From positions 212,836 to 276,835 of the forward strand of contig NZ_KE557277.1 of NCBI RefSeq assembly GCF_000442255.1: a stretch of 64,000 bases of DNA. The letters are read 5' to 3'. The notes under the pieces are model-generated. The model was not told where the DNA came from. It saw only the letters and a program-made list of their open reading frames with translations, and ran no database searches. Origin of the DNA: Salipiger mucosus DSM 16094 (GTDB lineage: Bacteria > Pseudomonadota > Alphaproteobacteria > Rhodobacterales > Rhodobacteraceae). Both the position numbers and the translations under genes were made by a program. Of the stretch, positions 36,266-44,189 are shown one piece after another (position 1 is the first letter of the stretch; each line of letters begins with the position of its first letter).

Positions 36266-36505
36266 TCAGTCTTTGCCGCCGGAATCGCGATCTTCGCGGG
36301 CTGCCTTGAGGCGCGCGGTCTTTTCGGCGCGCGCCTCGGCCTCTTCCTCCAGAACGCGCTTGGCGTTCGTGTCGGTCTTCTGGAGCTGGGTGACCGGCTC
36401 AGAGGCCTTTGCCTTGGTGGCGGAGACGTTGGGCTTCAGAGGCTTCCCACCGTTCCCGTCCTGAGCCGGAACACCTGAAAGCAGATCTTCCAGCGAGCGC
36501 TTCAA
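36266..36505 (-). CDS. Small helical protein coupled to the cold-shock gene
   Basis: 79 residues with a TTG start whose last bases overlap the stop of the cold-shock gene (TTGA), so it should be translated by the same ribosomes. N-terminus KRSLEDLLSGVPAQ, then a disordered middle and a Lys/Arg/Glu-rich C-terminal helix (EEEAEARAEKTARLKAAR). Small proteins of this layout occur next to cspA-type genes in other alphaproteobacteria, as far as I recall. Possibly an RNA-binding or regulatory partner. Confidence 0.65.
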   Translation of the reverse strand: MKRSLEDLLSGVPAQDGNGGKPLKPNVSATKAKASEPVTQLQKTDTNAKRVLEEEAEARAEKTARLKAAREDRDSGGKD

Positions 36506-36708
36506 GCAAGTGCCAGGTTGCTGGCGGCCTCGCGACCGTCACGGCCGGTCTCGACGTCGAAGGTCACCTTCTGTCCGTCCTCGACCCGGCTGATGCCGGC
36601 ACGCTCTACGGCGGAGATATGCAGGAAGACGTCCCTGTTGCCCTGTTCCGGCTCGATGAAGCCGAAGCCCTTGGTGGTGTTGAACCATTTCACGGTGCCA
36701 TTGGCCAT
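36502..36708 (-). CDS. Cold-shock protein, CspA family
   Basis: A 68-residue single OB-fold nucleic-acid-binding protein. RNP1 (KGFGFIEP) and RNP2 (VFLHISAV) are intact. Family members melt RNA secondary structure as chaperones at low temperature or in stationary phase. Start MANGTVKWFN with a GGAG region upstream; the longer in-frame extension is not protein-like. First gene of a two-gene operon with the TTG-started gene. Confidence 0.95.
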   Translation of the reverse strand: MANGTVKWFNTTKGFGFIEPEQGNRDVFLHISAVERAGISRVEDGQKVTFDVETGRDGREAASNLALA

Positions 36709-37896
36709 GTCCGTGGTCTCCTTGAAAGTGCTGCCCGCAGGATCGCGGCAGCCCGGCGAAAGTCGATCCAAGTCGATCAACCGACACCGGCTCACCGGAA
36801 GCAGCATTTCGAAGAGAAGAAACGTAAGCTTAAGATACATGGGCTCCGTTGCCGCCAATTGCAAGGATTATTGTGTGGCGGACCCTAAATACGATTGCGG
36901 CTATCCGCACGCCTGGGAGACCGGATCGCAGGCGAAGGCGGCAATCCAAAAAAGATGAATTTCTACAACCACCAGTGCGCCCCCCCCCCTTTAGCTCTCG
37001 GCGGCAGCCCACTGGCGCAGGTCTACCGGCAGAATAGTGATATCGACCAATCTGGTCAGCAGGTGCAGCGAGTAGCTTTGATCACGCCAGATCCTGCCCA
37101 AGAGATATGGAGTAGCTCAGGCCGCTGTGGAAACGGTCGTTCAGCCGAACGCTTTTCCTCGTTCAGACATCTCACCGTGTTCGCCAAGCTGCCGTGTGAC
37201 TGAGCGGAGGGTATCGAACTGATTTCAAGAGATATCGACAGAACGCAAGTACCCTGTGCGGTGGCGAAGGGTCAAAGTCGTTAGTGCTGGCATTGAGCCA
37301 GGCCGGAACCCCAAAAAAGTTGTCACTTCCATCGTAACCCATTGATCTGCGACGCATGATTTGTTGTCATCTTTTGCCACAAGGCCTTGATTTTACTTGA
37401 AACAGCGGTGTCCCCTACGGGCTGCCACCGTGTCAGGAATTCCCCTGGCATCTAGAACCACCGCTGCTGCGCTGCCCGTTGTCGGCTGAGGGGTGTCTGC
37501 ATCCACTTCTTGAATGGGACTGTGCAGGTTCGACAGCCTGAGTGACCTCGGTTGTGCGGCACGACGTTCGAGGCATGACGCCGCCGGTCTCCGGGCCCAA
37601 ACCGCGCCGAGGCACCGGCGAGCACAGGCAGTTCGTGGAGCCCTTCACCAGGTTCGACGCGACTGTGCCGTGATGCGCGGCACCAGGTTGAACGATGTGG
37701 TCAAACGTGATGCGGACGCGCAGACTGGGGCGCCTGGGGTGTTCCGCCACTTGACGGCGTCCGCCCTGCAAAGTTGACAAACATTCGAAATGGGCCACCG
37801 TTGGGGGTGGATCCGATGCTCGCATGGTCGAGGTAAGCCGCCCATCGGACCTGATCACCCGCTCGAGGACCGACTGACCCGGAGAGGAACATCGAC
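36709..37896. other. Long stretch without a convincing gene
   Basis: About 1.2 kb. Contains the 5' region of the cold-shock gene, a run of ten C (36,980-36,989), and several short frames with neither protein-like composition nor ribosome binding sites. Eroded accessory DNA is the likeliest reading. Confidence 0.45.
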
Positions 37897-38151
37897 ATGG
37901 CAGCTCAAACAATCGCTCTTCTGATCCTGTTGCCCTTCACGGTGGCCTTCATCTACGCCGCGTTCCACGAATTCAGGCGCTACAAATACGAGGGACGCGC
38001 GGTTTACGGGCTCGCCTACGACGAAGAAACCGGGACGACCCACGTCACGGGCATTGCCGAGGGCGAGGATGCCTACGACCCGGACAACTACGATCCAAGC
38101 GACTACAACGACCCCGAAAGCAAGCAGGACCCGAACGAGGCCAAGACATAG
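37897..38151 (+). CDS. Small membrane protein with acidic tail
   Basis: 84 residues: one N-terminal membrane helix (TIALLILLPFTVAFIYAAF), a basic juxtamembrane stretch (RRYKYEGR), and a strongly acidic, Tyr-rich C-terminus made of DPDNYDPSDYNDPE. A GGAGAGG site lies eight bases before the ATG. Family unknown. It stands alone between gene-poor stretches. Confidence 0.65.
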   Translation: MAAQTIALLILLPFTVAFIYAAFHEFRRYKYEGRAVYGLAYDEETGTTHVTGIAEGEDAYDPDNYDPSDYNDPESKQDPNEAKT

Positions 38152-38536
38152 GTCACCGGATCGAATGATCCTCGCCGCGCTGCCGGCCGCGACGACTGCC
38201 TGCCGGCATGGCGATAAGGTGCAGCTTTGATCGCCTGGCGAATGGATTGCCGATGCGAAGCCGTTTTTCCACCAGACGCTCGTCTTGCATGTCCCCCGCG
38301 AAGGGCTGATCGCAGGCGGCTAGGCCTGCTGCGCTGGCTGATCGTGGTGCCGTGGACCGATCTTGCGCATTGATGGCGGCAAGCGGCTGGTATCAAGCGT
38401 AGACATGGTCCCGAAAGCGGGCCCGGCGTGGCACCCGCAATCGGTTCCCGGATGTCAGATCACGAGATCCGTGGCGGTCTGATCCTTTGCCTTTTTCGAT
38501 TCGATTTGAAGAACGGCCAGTCCGACAGAGGACCCC
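38152..38536. other. No convincing gene
   Basis: 385 bases between the small membrane protein and the end of the glycosyltransferase gene. A phrase, CCAGTCCGACA(A/G)AGGACC, occurs near 38,516 and in similar form near 36,166, but no gene, clear terminator or RNA element is evident. Confidence 0.4.
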
Positions 38537-39559
38537 TCACGCCGCGACGGCGGAGACCTCCGTGGTCACCGAGCCGGCGTCATCGGTCAGACCGTCGAAC
38601 CCGTCCAGCAGCGCGGCCCACCCAAGTCGCGTAAGGGTCGCCGGCTCCTCGGCTCGGCGCGCGGCGGGGGGAAGCGACGGACCGGTGAGCGTTGCAAGGG
38701 CCTCCTGCCAGGCGTCGACGGTGGACTCGCGGACCGCGATTGCGCCGTCCTCGACCTGGTCCCGCAGGCCATCGACGCCGGAGACGAGGACCGGACGCCC
38801 TGCGGCGCGGGCCTCGGCGCCGACAAGCCCGTAGGGCTCCCAGCGCGAGGGCATGGCGAGCGCGTCGCAGGCGGCCATGGCCTGCGCCGGGCTGTCGGCG
38901 AAGCCGGCAAAGCGGATGCGCGGGTCGCCCTGCGCCAGGGCCTCGAGCGCGGCGCGCTCCGGGCCGTCGCCGATCATCTCGAGCCGCAGGTCCGCCTGCG
39001 GCAGGGCGCGGAAGGCGCGGATCAGCAGGTCGAAGCCCTTCTGCCGGTCGAAGCGGCCCAGTGCGCCGATCACGCGGACCGGGCCTTGCGGTGCGGGCAG
39101 GGCGGCGAAGGCCGAAAGATCGACGCAGGGCGGGATCACCGAGAGCTGCGCCGCCGGCACCAGTCCGCGACCGAGCAGCCAGTCTCCCTGCGGGTGGCTC
39201 ACGGCGACGATGCGGTCGAAGAGCGCGTAGGCGGTGCGCAGCAGCGTGCGGAAGCGGCGGCGGGCGCGGACGTTGTGGGCGGCGAAGCCCTCGGAGTAGC
39301 TGTGCTCGACATGGATCAGCGGCGTCCCCGCATGGCGCGCGCGCAGGGCCATGAGGCCGGGCAGGCCGCGCCAGGTCACGGCCAGGTGCGAGACGATGAC
39401 GTCGGCTTCGATCCCGGCGACGCAGGGCCGGTTGCGCGGGACCGCGCGGACCTCGTGGCTGGCGAGCGCGGCCATGCCGGGATCGCGGCGCAGGAAGTCG
39501 AGGTAACGGGTGACGCCGCCGGGGTTGGTGTCGTCGACGAGGTGGAGGATGCGGGTCAT
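38537..39559 (-). CDS. Glycosyltransferase, family 4 (GT-B fold)
   Basis: 340 residues. N-terminal acceptor domain begins ILHLVDDTNPGGVTRYLDFL; the donor domain has VIGALGRFDRQKGFDLLIRAF and the EX7E-type loop EPYGLVGAEARAAG. It should transfer a sugar from a nucleotide donor to a growing lipid-linked repeat unit on the cytoplasmic face. It is last of a four-gene minus-strand block (flippase, two GT2 genes, this gene) in the polysaccharide locus. Confidence 0.92.
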   Translation of the reverse strand: MTRILHLVDDTNPGGVTRYLDFLRRDPGMAALASHEVRAVPRNRPCVAGIEADVIVSHLAVTWRGLPGLMALRARHAGTPLIHVEHSYSEGFAAHNVRARRRFRTLLRTAYALFDRIVAVSHPQGDWLLGRGLVPAAQLSVIPPCVDLSAFAALPAPQGPVRVIGALGRFDRQKGFDLLIRAFRALPQADLRLEMIGDGPERAALEALAQGDPRIRFAGFADSPAQAMAACDALAMPSRWEPYGLVGAEARAAGRPVLVSGVDGLRDQVEDGAIAVRESTVDAWQEALATLTGPSLPPAARRAEEPATLTRLGWAALLDGFDGLTDDAGSVTTEVSAVAA

Positions 39560-39579
39560 GTCGGTGTCCTTTCGGGCGG

Positions 39580-40560
39580 TCAGGCGGCGCGGCGGCGGGC
39601 GAGGCCGCGCAGGGCGTCGATGGTTGCGGGGCCGGCGAGGCTCAGCAGCGCCGTGGCAGTGAGGGTGGTCAGGGTCTTGGCAGGCTCGGCGGCGAGCGCG
39701 AGCGGCGCCGTGGCGAGAGCGGCCCGCATCCGGCTGCGCGCCTCGGAGGCATTGCCGGAACTGACGGCGCGGCGCGCGAGGTAGCGCTGCTGGAAGGCGC
39801 GGGCGGCCCGCGCGTGGCGGGCGAAGAAGGCGGGGGCCAGCGGGGTGAGCTTGGTCACCATGGCTTCCCAGGAGGCTTCCTGCCGCGCGGTGCCGGCCGA
39901 GAGGCCCCCGGGCACGATCCGGTAGCGGGTCAGCAGGCCGGGGATGCCGGCGATGTCCCAGTCGGTGGTCAGCGCCAGGCGCAGCCAGCACTCGACATCC
40001 TCGGACTGGCGGAAGCGTTCGTCGAACCACCAGTCGCGGCGCGTCTCGCCCTCGGGCCGGAAGGCGATGGCATCGAGCGCCGCGCGGCGGAAGACCGGGG
40101 CCGAGCCGTTGCCCACCGGGTTGCGGCGAAAGACATGCGCGGGGGTGACGCCCTGCAGGCGCGGGCGCTGCGCCAGGCCCGTGGGGCGGCCCTCGGCGTC
40201 GATCAGTTCGGAGCCGGAGTAACTGAGGCCGATCTCGGGGTTGGCCTCGAGATGCGCGACATGGGCGGCGAGCTTGGTCGGACGCCAGAGGTCGTCTGCG
40301 TCGCAGAAGCCGATGAAAGCGCCGCGCGCAGCGGCGATGCCGCTGTTGCGCGCTCCGGCAAGCCCACGGTTGGGCTGTTGCACCACACGGATGCGCGCAT
40401 CGCCAAAGCCGCGCGCCACCGCGACGGTGCGGTCGGTGGAGCCGTCGTCGACCACGACGATCTCGAAATCCGGGTGGGTCTGCGCCAGCAGGCTGCGCAG
40501 GGTCTCGCCGAGCGTGTCGGCGGCGTTGAAGGCGGGGACGACGATGGAAGCCTGGGGCAT
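39580..40560 (-). CDS. Glycosyltransferase, family 2
   Basis: 326 residues, GT-A fold: ASIVVPAFNAADTLGETL, VVVDDGSTD, LAGARNSGIAAARG, and the DXD region FCDADDLW. The later SEDVECWLRL acidic motif is the likely catalytic base region. Start taken at the ATG at 40560; a GTG at 40566 is also possible. Likely builds the exopolysaccharide repeat. Related to, but clearly diverged from, the next gene. Confidence 0.93.
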   Translation of the reverse strand: MPQASIVVPAFNAADTLGETLRSLLAQTHPDFEIVVVDDGSTDRTVAVARGFGDARIRVVQQPNRGLAGARNSGIAAARGAFIGFCDADDLWRPTKLAAHVAHLEANPEIGLSYSGSELIDAEGRPTGLAQRPRLQGVTPAHVFRRNPVGNGSAPVFRRAALDAIAFRPEGETRRDWWFDERFRQSEDVECWLRLALTTDWDIAGIPGLLTRYRIVPGGLSAGTARQEASWEAMVTKLTPLAPAFFARHARAARAFQQRYLARRAVSSGNASEARSRMRAALATAPLALAAEPAKTLTTLTATALLSLAGPATIDALRGLARRRAA

Positions 40561-40572
40561 GGTCACGGTCTT

Positions 40573-41487
40573 TCAGTGAGAGAAGAGGGCGCGGCGCAGC
40601 GACCGCGGAAGGAACGGGGCGACGAGCGCGCCGCCAAGGGTCAGAACGCCGCGCCGGTGGTCGGCGAAGAAGCCGACGGGGCTCGTCAGCGCGCCCGAGA
40701 GGGCCAGGCGAAGCGGTTGGTGCCGCGGGGCGCCGGTACGCAGGGCGCGGCGCGCGAGGTAGCGCAGGTAGACGGCCTCGTGCTTCCGGTCGGGCCGGAC
40801 GCCGTAGCGCGCGGCGGTCTCGATCGCGGTGGCGCGGCCGCGGCGCATGGCGCCGAGGTCGGCCGAGAGCCCGTTGGCGACGGTCCGATAATGCACCAGG
40901 GTCTGGTTCACCCCGAGGACGGCGTGGCCGTCACCCACGAGGCGGATCAGCCACTCCAGGTCCTCGTTGTGCACCATGCGGCTGTCGAATCCGCCGCTGG
41001 CCTCGAAGGTGTCGCGTCGCACGACGAGGTTCGACATCGTGCAGACCGGGTTCTCCGCCAGCAGCATGCCGATGGTCAGCGGCCCCTCGGGCACCGTTGA
41101 AAGGCTTCGCGAGCCGCGCTCGTCGAAGAAGGCGATCCGTGCGAAGGCCGCGTCGACGCACTCTTCCGCGAAGAGCCGGTCCATGACCGCCAGCTTTTCC
41201 GGAGCCCAGAGGTCGTCTGCGTCGCAGAAGGCGATGAGCTTTCCGCTGGCCCGGCGCAGCGCCACGTTGCGCGCCGCGCTGGGGCCGCGCGAGGGGTTGT
41301 TCAGCAGCGTGATGCGCGCGTCCCCGAGGGCGGCGGTGCGGGCGATCTCCCGGCTGGCGTCGGTCGAGCCGTCATCGACGATCAGCATCTCCCAGTCGGT
41401 GAAGGTCTGGGCGCGCAGGCTGTCCAGTGTGGCGGGCAGGGTGGCTTCGGCGTTGAAGCAGGGGATGACGATGGTGAAGGTGGTCAT
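40573..41487 (-). CDS. Glycosyltransferase, family 2
   Basis: 304 residues with the same GT-A hallmarks: FTIVIPCFNAEATLPATL, IVDDGSTD, GPSAARNVALRRASG, FCDADDLWAPEKL, and NEDLEWLIRLV as the catalytic-base region. Its ATG overlaps no gene, but the flippase stop lies one base upstream, so the block is a tight operon. Sugar specificity cannot be inferred. Confidence 0.93.
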   Translation of the reverse strand: MTTFTIVIPCFNAEATLPATLDSLRAQTFTDWEMLIVDDGSTDASREIARTAALGDARITLLNNPSRGPSAARNVALRRASGKLIAFCDADDLWAPEKLAVMDRLFAEECVDAAFARIAFFDERGSRSLSTVPEGPLTIGMLLAENPVCTMSNLVVRRDTFEASGGFDSRMVHNEDLEWLIRLVGDGHAVLGVNQTLVHYRTVANGLSADLGAMRRGRATAIETAARYGVRPDRKHEAVYLRYLARRALRTGAPRHQPLRLALSGALTSPVGFFADHRRGVLTLGGALVAPFLPRSLRRALFSH

Positions 41488-41488
41488 G

Positions 41489-42727
41489 TCACGCGGTCCT
41501 TGCGAAGCGGGTGGAGAAGGCGGGGGCAAGCACCGGCAGCGCGGCGCCTGTCTGGATTACGAGGGCGAGGGCGAGGGTGCCCCAGGCGATCGCGGTCAGC
41601 CCGAGCGGGGCGAGCAGAGCGGTGTTGGCGACCAGGGCGATGGTGAGTGCCAGCGTCACGGAGAACTCGACCTGCGGCCGGCCGGCGGCACGCAGCCATT
41701 GCGCTGCGGCGGACCAGATCACCCCGGGGATCGCGGCGAGGCAGAGGATCGAGACCACATCGGCGATCCCGTCCCAGCCCGCGCCGAAGAGCACCGGCAC
41801 GTACCAGGGCGCGGCAAGGGCCTGCAGGACGACCACCGGGGCGATCACGCCAACGCTCATGAGCGTCGCCTGCCGCAGGGCCTGGGCGCGGTCGGTGGCG
41901 GTGCACAGATGCGGAAATAGCGCGACCGAGAAGGCCTGCGAGAAGGAGTTGGCAAGCCCCAGCCCGGCGTTAAAGGCCATGAAATAGAGGCCAAGCACCT
42001 CGGGGCCCATGAGCGCGCCAACGACCAGCTTGTCCGCCTGCAGGCGCGCGGCCTTCACGACCTCGACGCCCAGAACGGCCCAGCCGTAGCGCAGGAAGGG
42101 GGCGAGCGGCGCGGGGCGCGTGCTGCGGTCGGCCTGCCAAGGGTGCAGGCGGCGCATGGCCACCAGCCAGATCGGTGCGGCCAGAAGGCGCGGCAGCACA
42201 AGCGCCAGCGGTCCGGGCATCAGCAGGGCGAGCGCGGCGGAGAGCGCATTGGCGCCCACGACCTGGCCCGCGGCGATGGCAGCTGTCTGGCGCATCTTGC
42301 CCGCGCGCATGGCGAGAGCGCATTGCACCAACCCGGCCGGCATGAAGAGGTATTCGCCGGCGAGCACCGCGATCAGCGCGAAGATCACCCAGTCGCCCGA
42401 AAGCGCCCAAAGTGCCGCGCCAAGCGCGACCTGCGCTGCGAAGAGGCCGATGCACCACGCCCAGAAGATGCGGCTCGCGGTGCGGCAGGTGGCGGCGAGG
42501 TCCTCGTCCCGGGCGGCGATGATGCGTTGTCCTGCGCCGTTCTCGGTCAGGGCCTTGAGAATGTCCGCCGCAGCGATGGCCGCCGCCGCCAGCCCGATGG
42601 TCGTTGCGTCCATCGAGCGTGCGACCGCCACGACGACCAGCAGACGCGACGCTTTCGCCGCGACCTCGGAGAGGCTGTAGGCGATCAGGGAACGCCCGAA
42701 AGGGCCGATGCGATCTGCGAGGGTCAT
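41489..42727 (-). CDS. Polysaccharide flippase, Wzx/RfbX (MATE/MOP) type
   Basis: 412 residues, mostly hydrophobic, with 12-14 predicted helices. N-terminal IAYSLSEVAAKASRLLVVVAVARSM and the mid-protein LRYGWAVLGVEVVKAARLQADKLVVG are typical of oligosaccharide flippases of the MOP superfamily, which move lipid-linked repeat units across the inner membrane. First gene of the four-gene block; the dyad at 42838-42861 lies about 110 bases before its start. Confidence 0.88.
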   Translation of the reverse strand: MTLADRIGPFGRSLIAYSLSEVAAKASRLLVVVAVARSMDATTIGLAAAAIAAADILKALTENGAGQRIIAARDEDLAATCRTASRIFWAWCIGLFAAQVALGAALWALSGDWVIFALIAVLAGEYLFMPAGLVQCALAMRAGKMRQTAAIAAGQVVGANALSAALALLMPGPLALVLPRLLAAPIWLVAMRRLHPWQADRSTRPAPLAPFLRYGWAVLGVEVVKAARLQADKLVVGALMGPEVLGLYFMAFNAGLGLANSFSQAFSVALFPHLCTATDRAQALRQATLMSVGVIAPVVVLQALAAPWYVPVLFGAGWDGIADVVSILCLAAIPGVIWSAAAQWLRAAGRPQVEFSVTLALTIALVANTALLAPLGLTAIAWGTLALALVIQTGAALPVLAPAFSTRFARTA

Positions 42728-42837
42728 GTGGGTCAGTCCCGTGAATGTGGCTGTGCGGTCTGCACGGGTTTCTTTTACCGGGCGCCGGTCCCGGGCGCTT
42801 CCGCGCCACTGGCGAGTGCAACGACGCAACGGTCGAG

Positions 42838-42861
42838 CGACCTATCCGAAGGGACAGGTGG
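42838..42861. promoter_or_regulatory. Exopolysaccharide-locus dyad, site 1 (imperfect)
   Basis: CGACCTATCCG-AA-GGGACAGGTGG, matching the dyad at 47347-47372 perfectly in the left arm and with two core mismatches in the right arm. It lies between the divergent flippase operon (start 42727) and the export lipoprotein gene (start 42950), about 90-110 bases from both, where an operator could serve two promoters. Confidence 0.7.
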
Positions 42862-42949
42862 GCTATCCCGGCACAGCGATGGACGCGGGCGAGTCCGCAG
42901 GGCTATGATTCCCGTCAAAGTGAAGAACCAACGGCGAGGAGCAGCGACC

Positions 42950-44185
42950 GTGGTGCCGCCCCTACACAGACAGACCGCGCGCGCCGTCGCGCTTGTCGCC
43001 CTTGCGGCCTGTTCGGCGCCGCGCGAGGCCGCCAACATCGAGCCCGTGGCCGAGGGGGGCGCCTACCAGGCGCAGTACCGTGACATCGAGGTGCGCCGCG
43101 AGGCCATGCCGATCCTCGAGGCGCCGCGGATCAACGCCGAATCCTGCCGGCCCCCCATCGGCGGCACGCGCGAGGCGGCCGCCGCAGACGGCGGCAAGGC
43201 CGGCTGGCGCGCCGATGCGGCGCTGCGCGGAGACGTGCTCTCGCGTGGTGACCTCGTGGACCTGATGCTGCCCGGCGACGAGACCTTCTCGGGCGACTAC
43301 GTCATCTCGCGGGACGGCACGCTGAAGGTGCCCTTTCTCGCGCCGATCCCGGCGCAGGGCAGGACCACCGCTCAGGTCGGCGCGGATCTCCGGCGGGCGC
43401 TTGTCGCGGGGGACTACTACGACACCGCGCCCGAGACCGCGCTGCTGGTGCAGGACTACGCGCCGGCCCGCGTCACGGTCTCCGGCGCCGTCTTCGAGCC
43501 GCAGCCGGTCACCATAGGCGGCGTGCCGGGCGACCAGGTGGATACGCTGCGGCAGGCCGCGCTCGGCGCCTCGACCGAGGGACGCAACCTCTCGGTCGCG
43601 CTGCGCAACGCGGGCGGCGTGCGCCCCGACGCGGATCTCTCGGCCGTCCGCCTGACGCGCGGCGGCACGACCTATACGCTCGACCTGCGCGGCGCGGTCG
43701 ACGGCACGCCCTTCGACGACGTCATGCTGATCACCGGCGACCAGGTCGAAGTGCCCTCGCGCCTGTGCTTCCAGGACGATCTGATGAAGCCCAGCCCGGT
43801 CAGCCCTGCCGGGATCTCGCTCTACATGTCGAACCTGACGCAGCCGGCGACCGGCAACGCGCCCTCTGCCATCGGCGAGACCGTGCGGCAGGTGCCCTAC
43901 GGCACCCGCTACATGCAGGCCGTCGTGGACCTCAACTGCGTGGGCGGCGCGCGGGCCAGCAGCGCGGATCGCTCGGCGGCGCTCTTTTCGCGCAACCCGA
44001 TGACCGATGTCTCGGTCGTGGTGGAGCGCAAGGTCGAGGTGATGCGCACCCGCGCGGACCGCGACGATTACGACCCCTACCTGCTGCCCGGCGATGCGCT
44101 GGCCTGCTACGACAGCGGCGTGACCAACGTGACCGAGGTGGCGCGCGTGCTGGGCGTGGTGGGGGCCCTGACGCTGCTGCGCTGA
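42950..44185 (+). CDS. Polysaccharide export outer-membrane lipoprotein (Wza-like)
   Basis: 411 residues from a GTG start with GAGGAG eight bases before it. The short signal sequence ends in a lipobox, LVALAAC, with Cys21. The export domain (LVDLMLPGDETFSGDYVIS, then DGTLKVPFLAPIPAQGRT) and SLBB-like parts (RVTVSGAVFEPQPV) follow, and a second beta-grasp block later. It should form the outer-membrane channel. A longer start (ATG 42905) is possible but has no good site. Converges with the kinase gene, leaving four bases between the stops. Confidence 0.88.
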   Translation: MVPPLHRQTARAVALVALAACSAPREAANIEPVAEGGAYQAQYRDIEVRREAMPILEAPRINAESCRPPIGGTREAAAADGGKAGWRADAALRGDVLSRGDLVDLMLPGDETFSGDYVISRDGTLKVPFLAPIPAQGRTTAQVGADLRRALVAGDYYDTAPETALLVQDYAPARVTVSGAVFEPQPVTIGGVPGDQVDTLRQAALGASTEGRNLSVALRNAGGVRPDADLSAVRLTRGGTTYTLDLRGAVDGTPFDDVMLITGDQVEVPSRLCFQDDLMKPSPVSPAGISLYMSNLTQPATGNAPSAIGETVRQVPYGTRYMQAVVDLNCVGGARASSADRSAALFSRNPMTDVSVVVERKVEVMRTRADRDDYDPYLLPGDALACYDSGVTNVTEVARVLGVVGALTLLR

Positions 44186-44189
44186 ACGC

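Noticed and set aside
37433-37912. 159-codon minus-strand frame in the gene-poor stretch.
   Set aside because: Low-complexity, no start signal and no motif; treated as non-coding.
20661-38536. Search for a right attachment site (second copy of the tRNA-Val 3' end).
   Set aside because: No convincing repeat of the T-arm/acceptor end was found by eye; the site may be lost, outside the window or too short to see.
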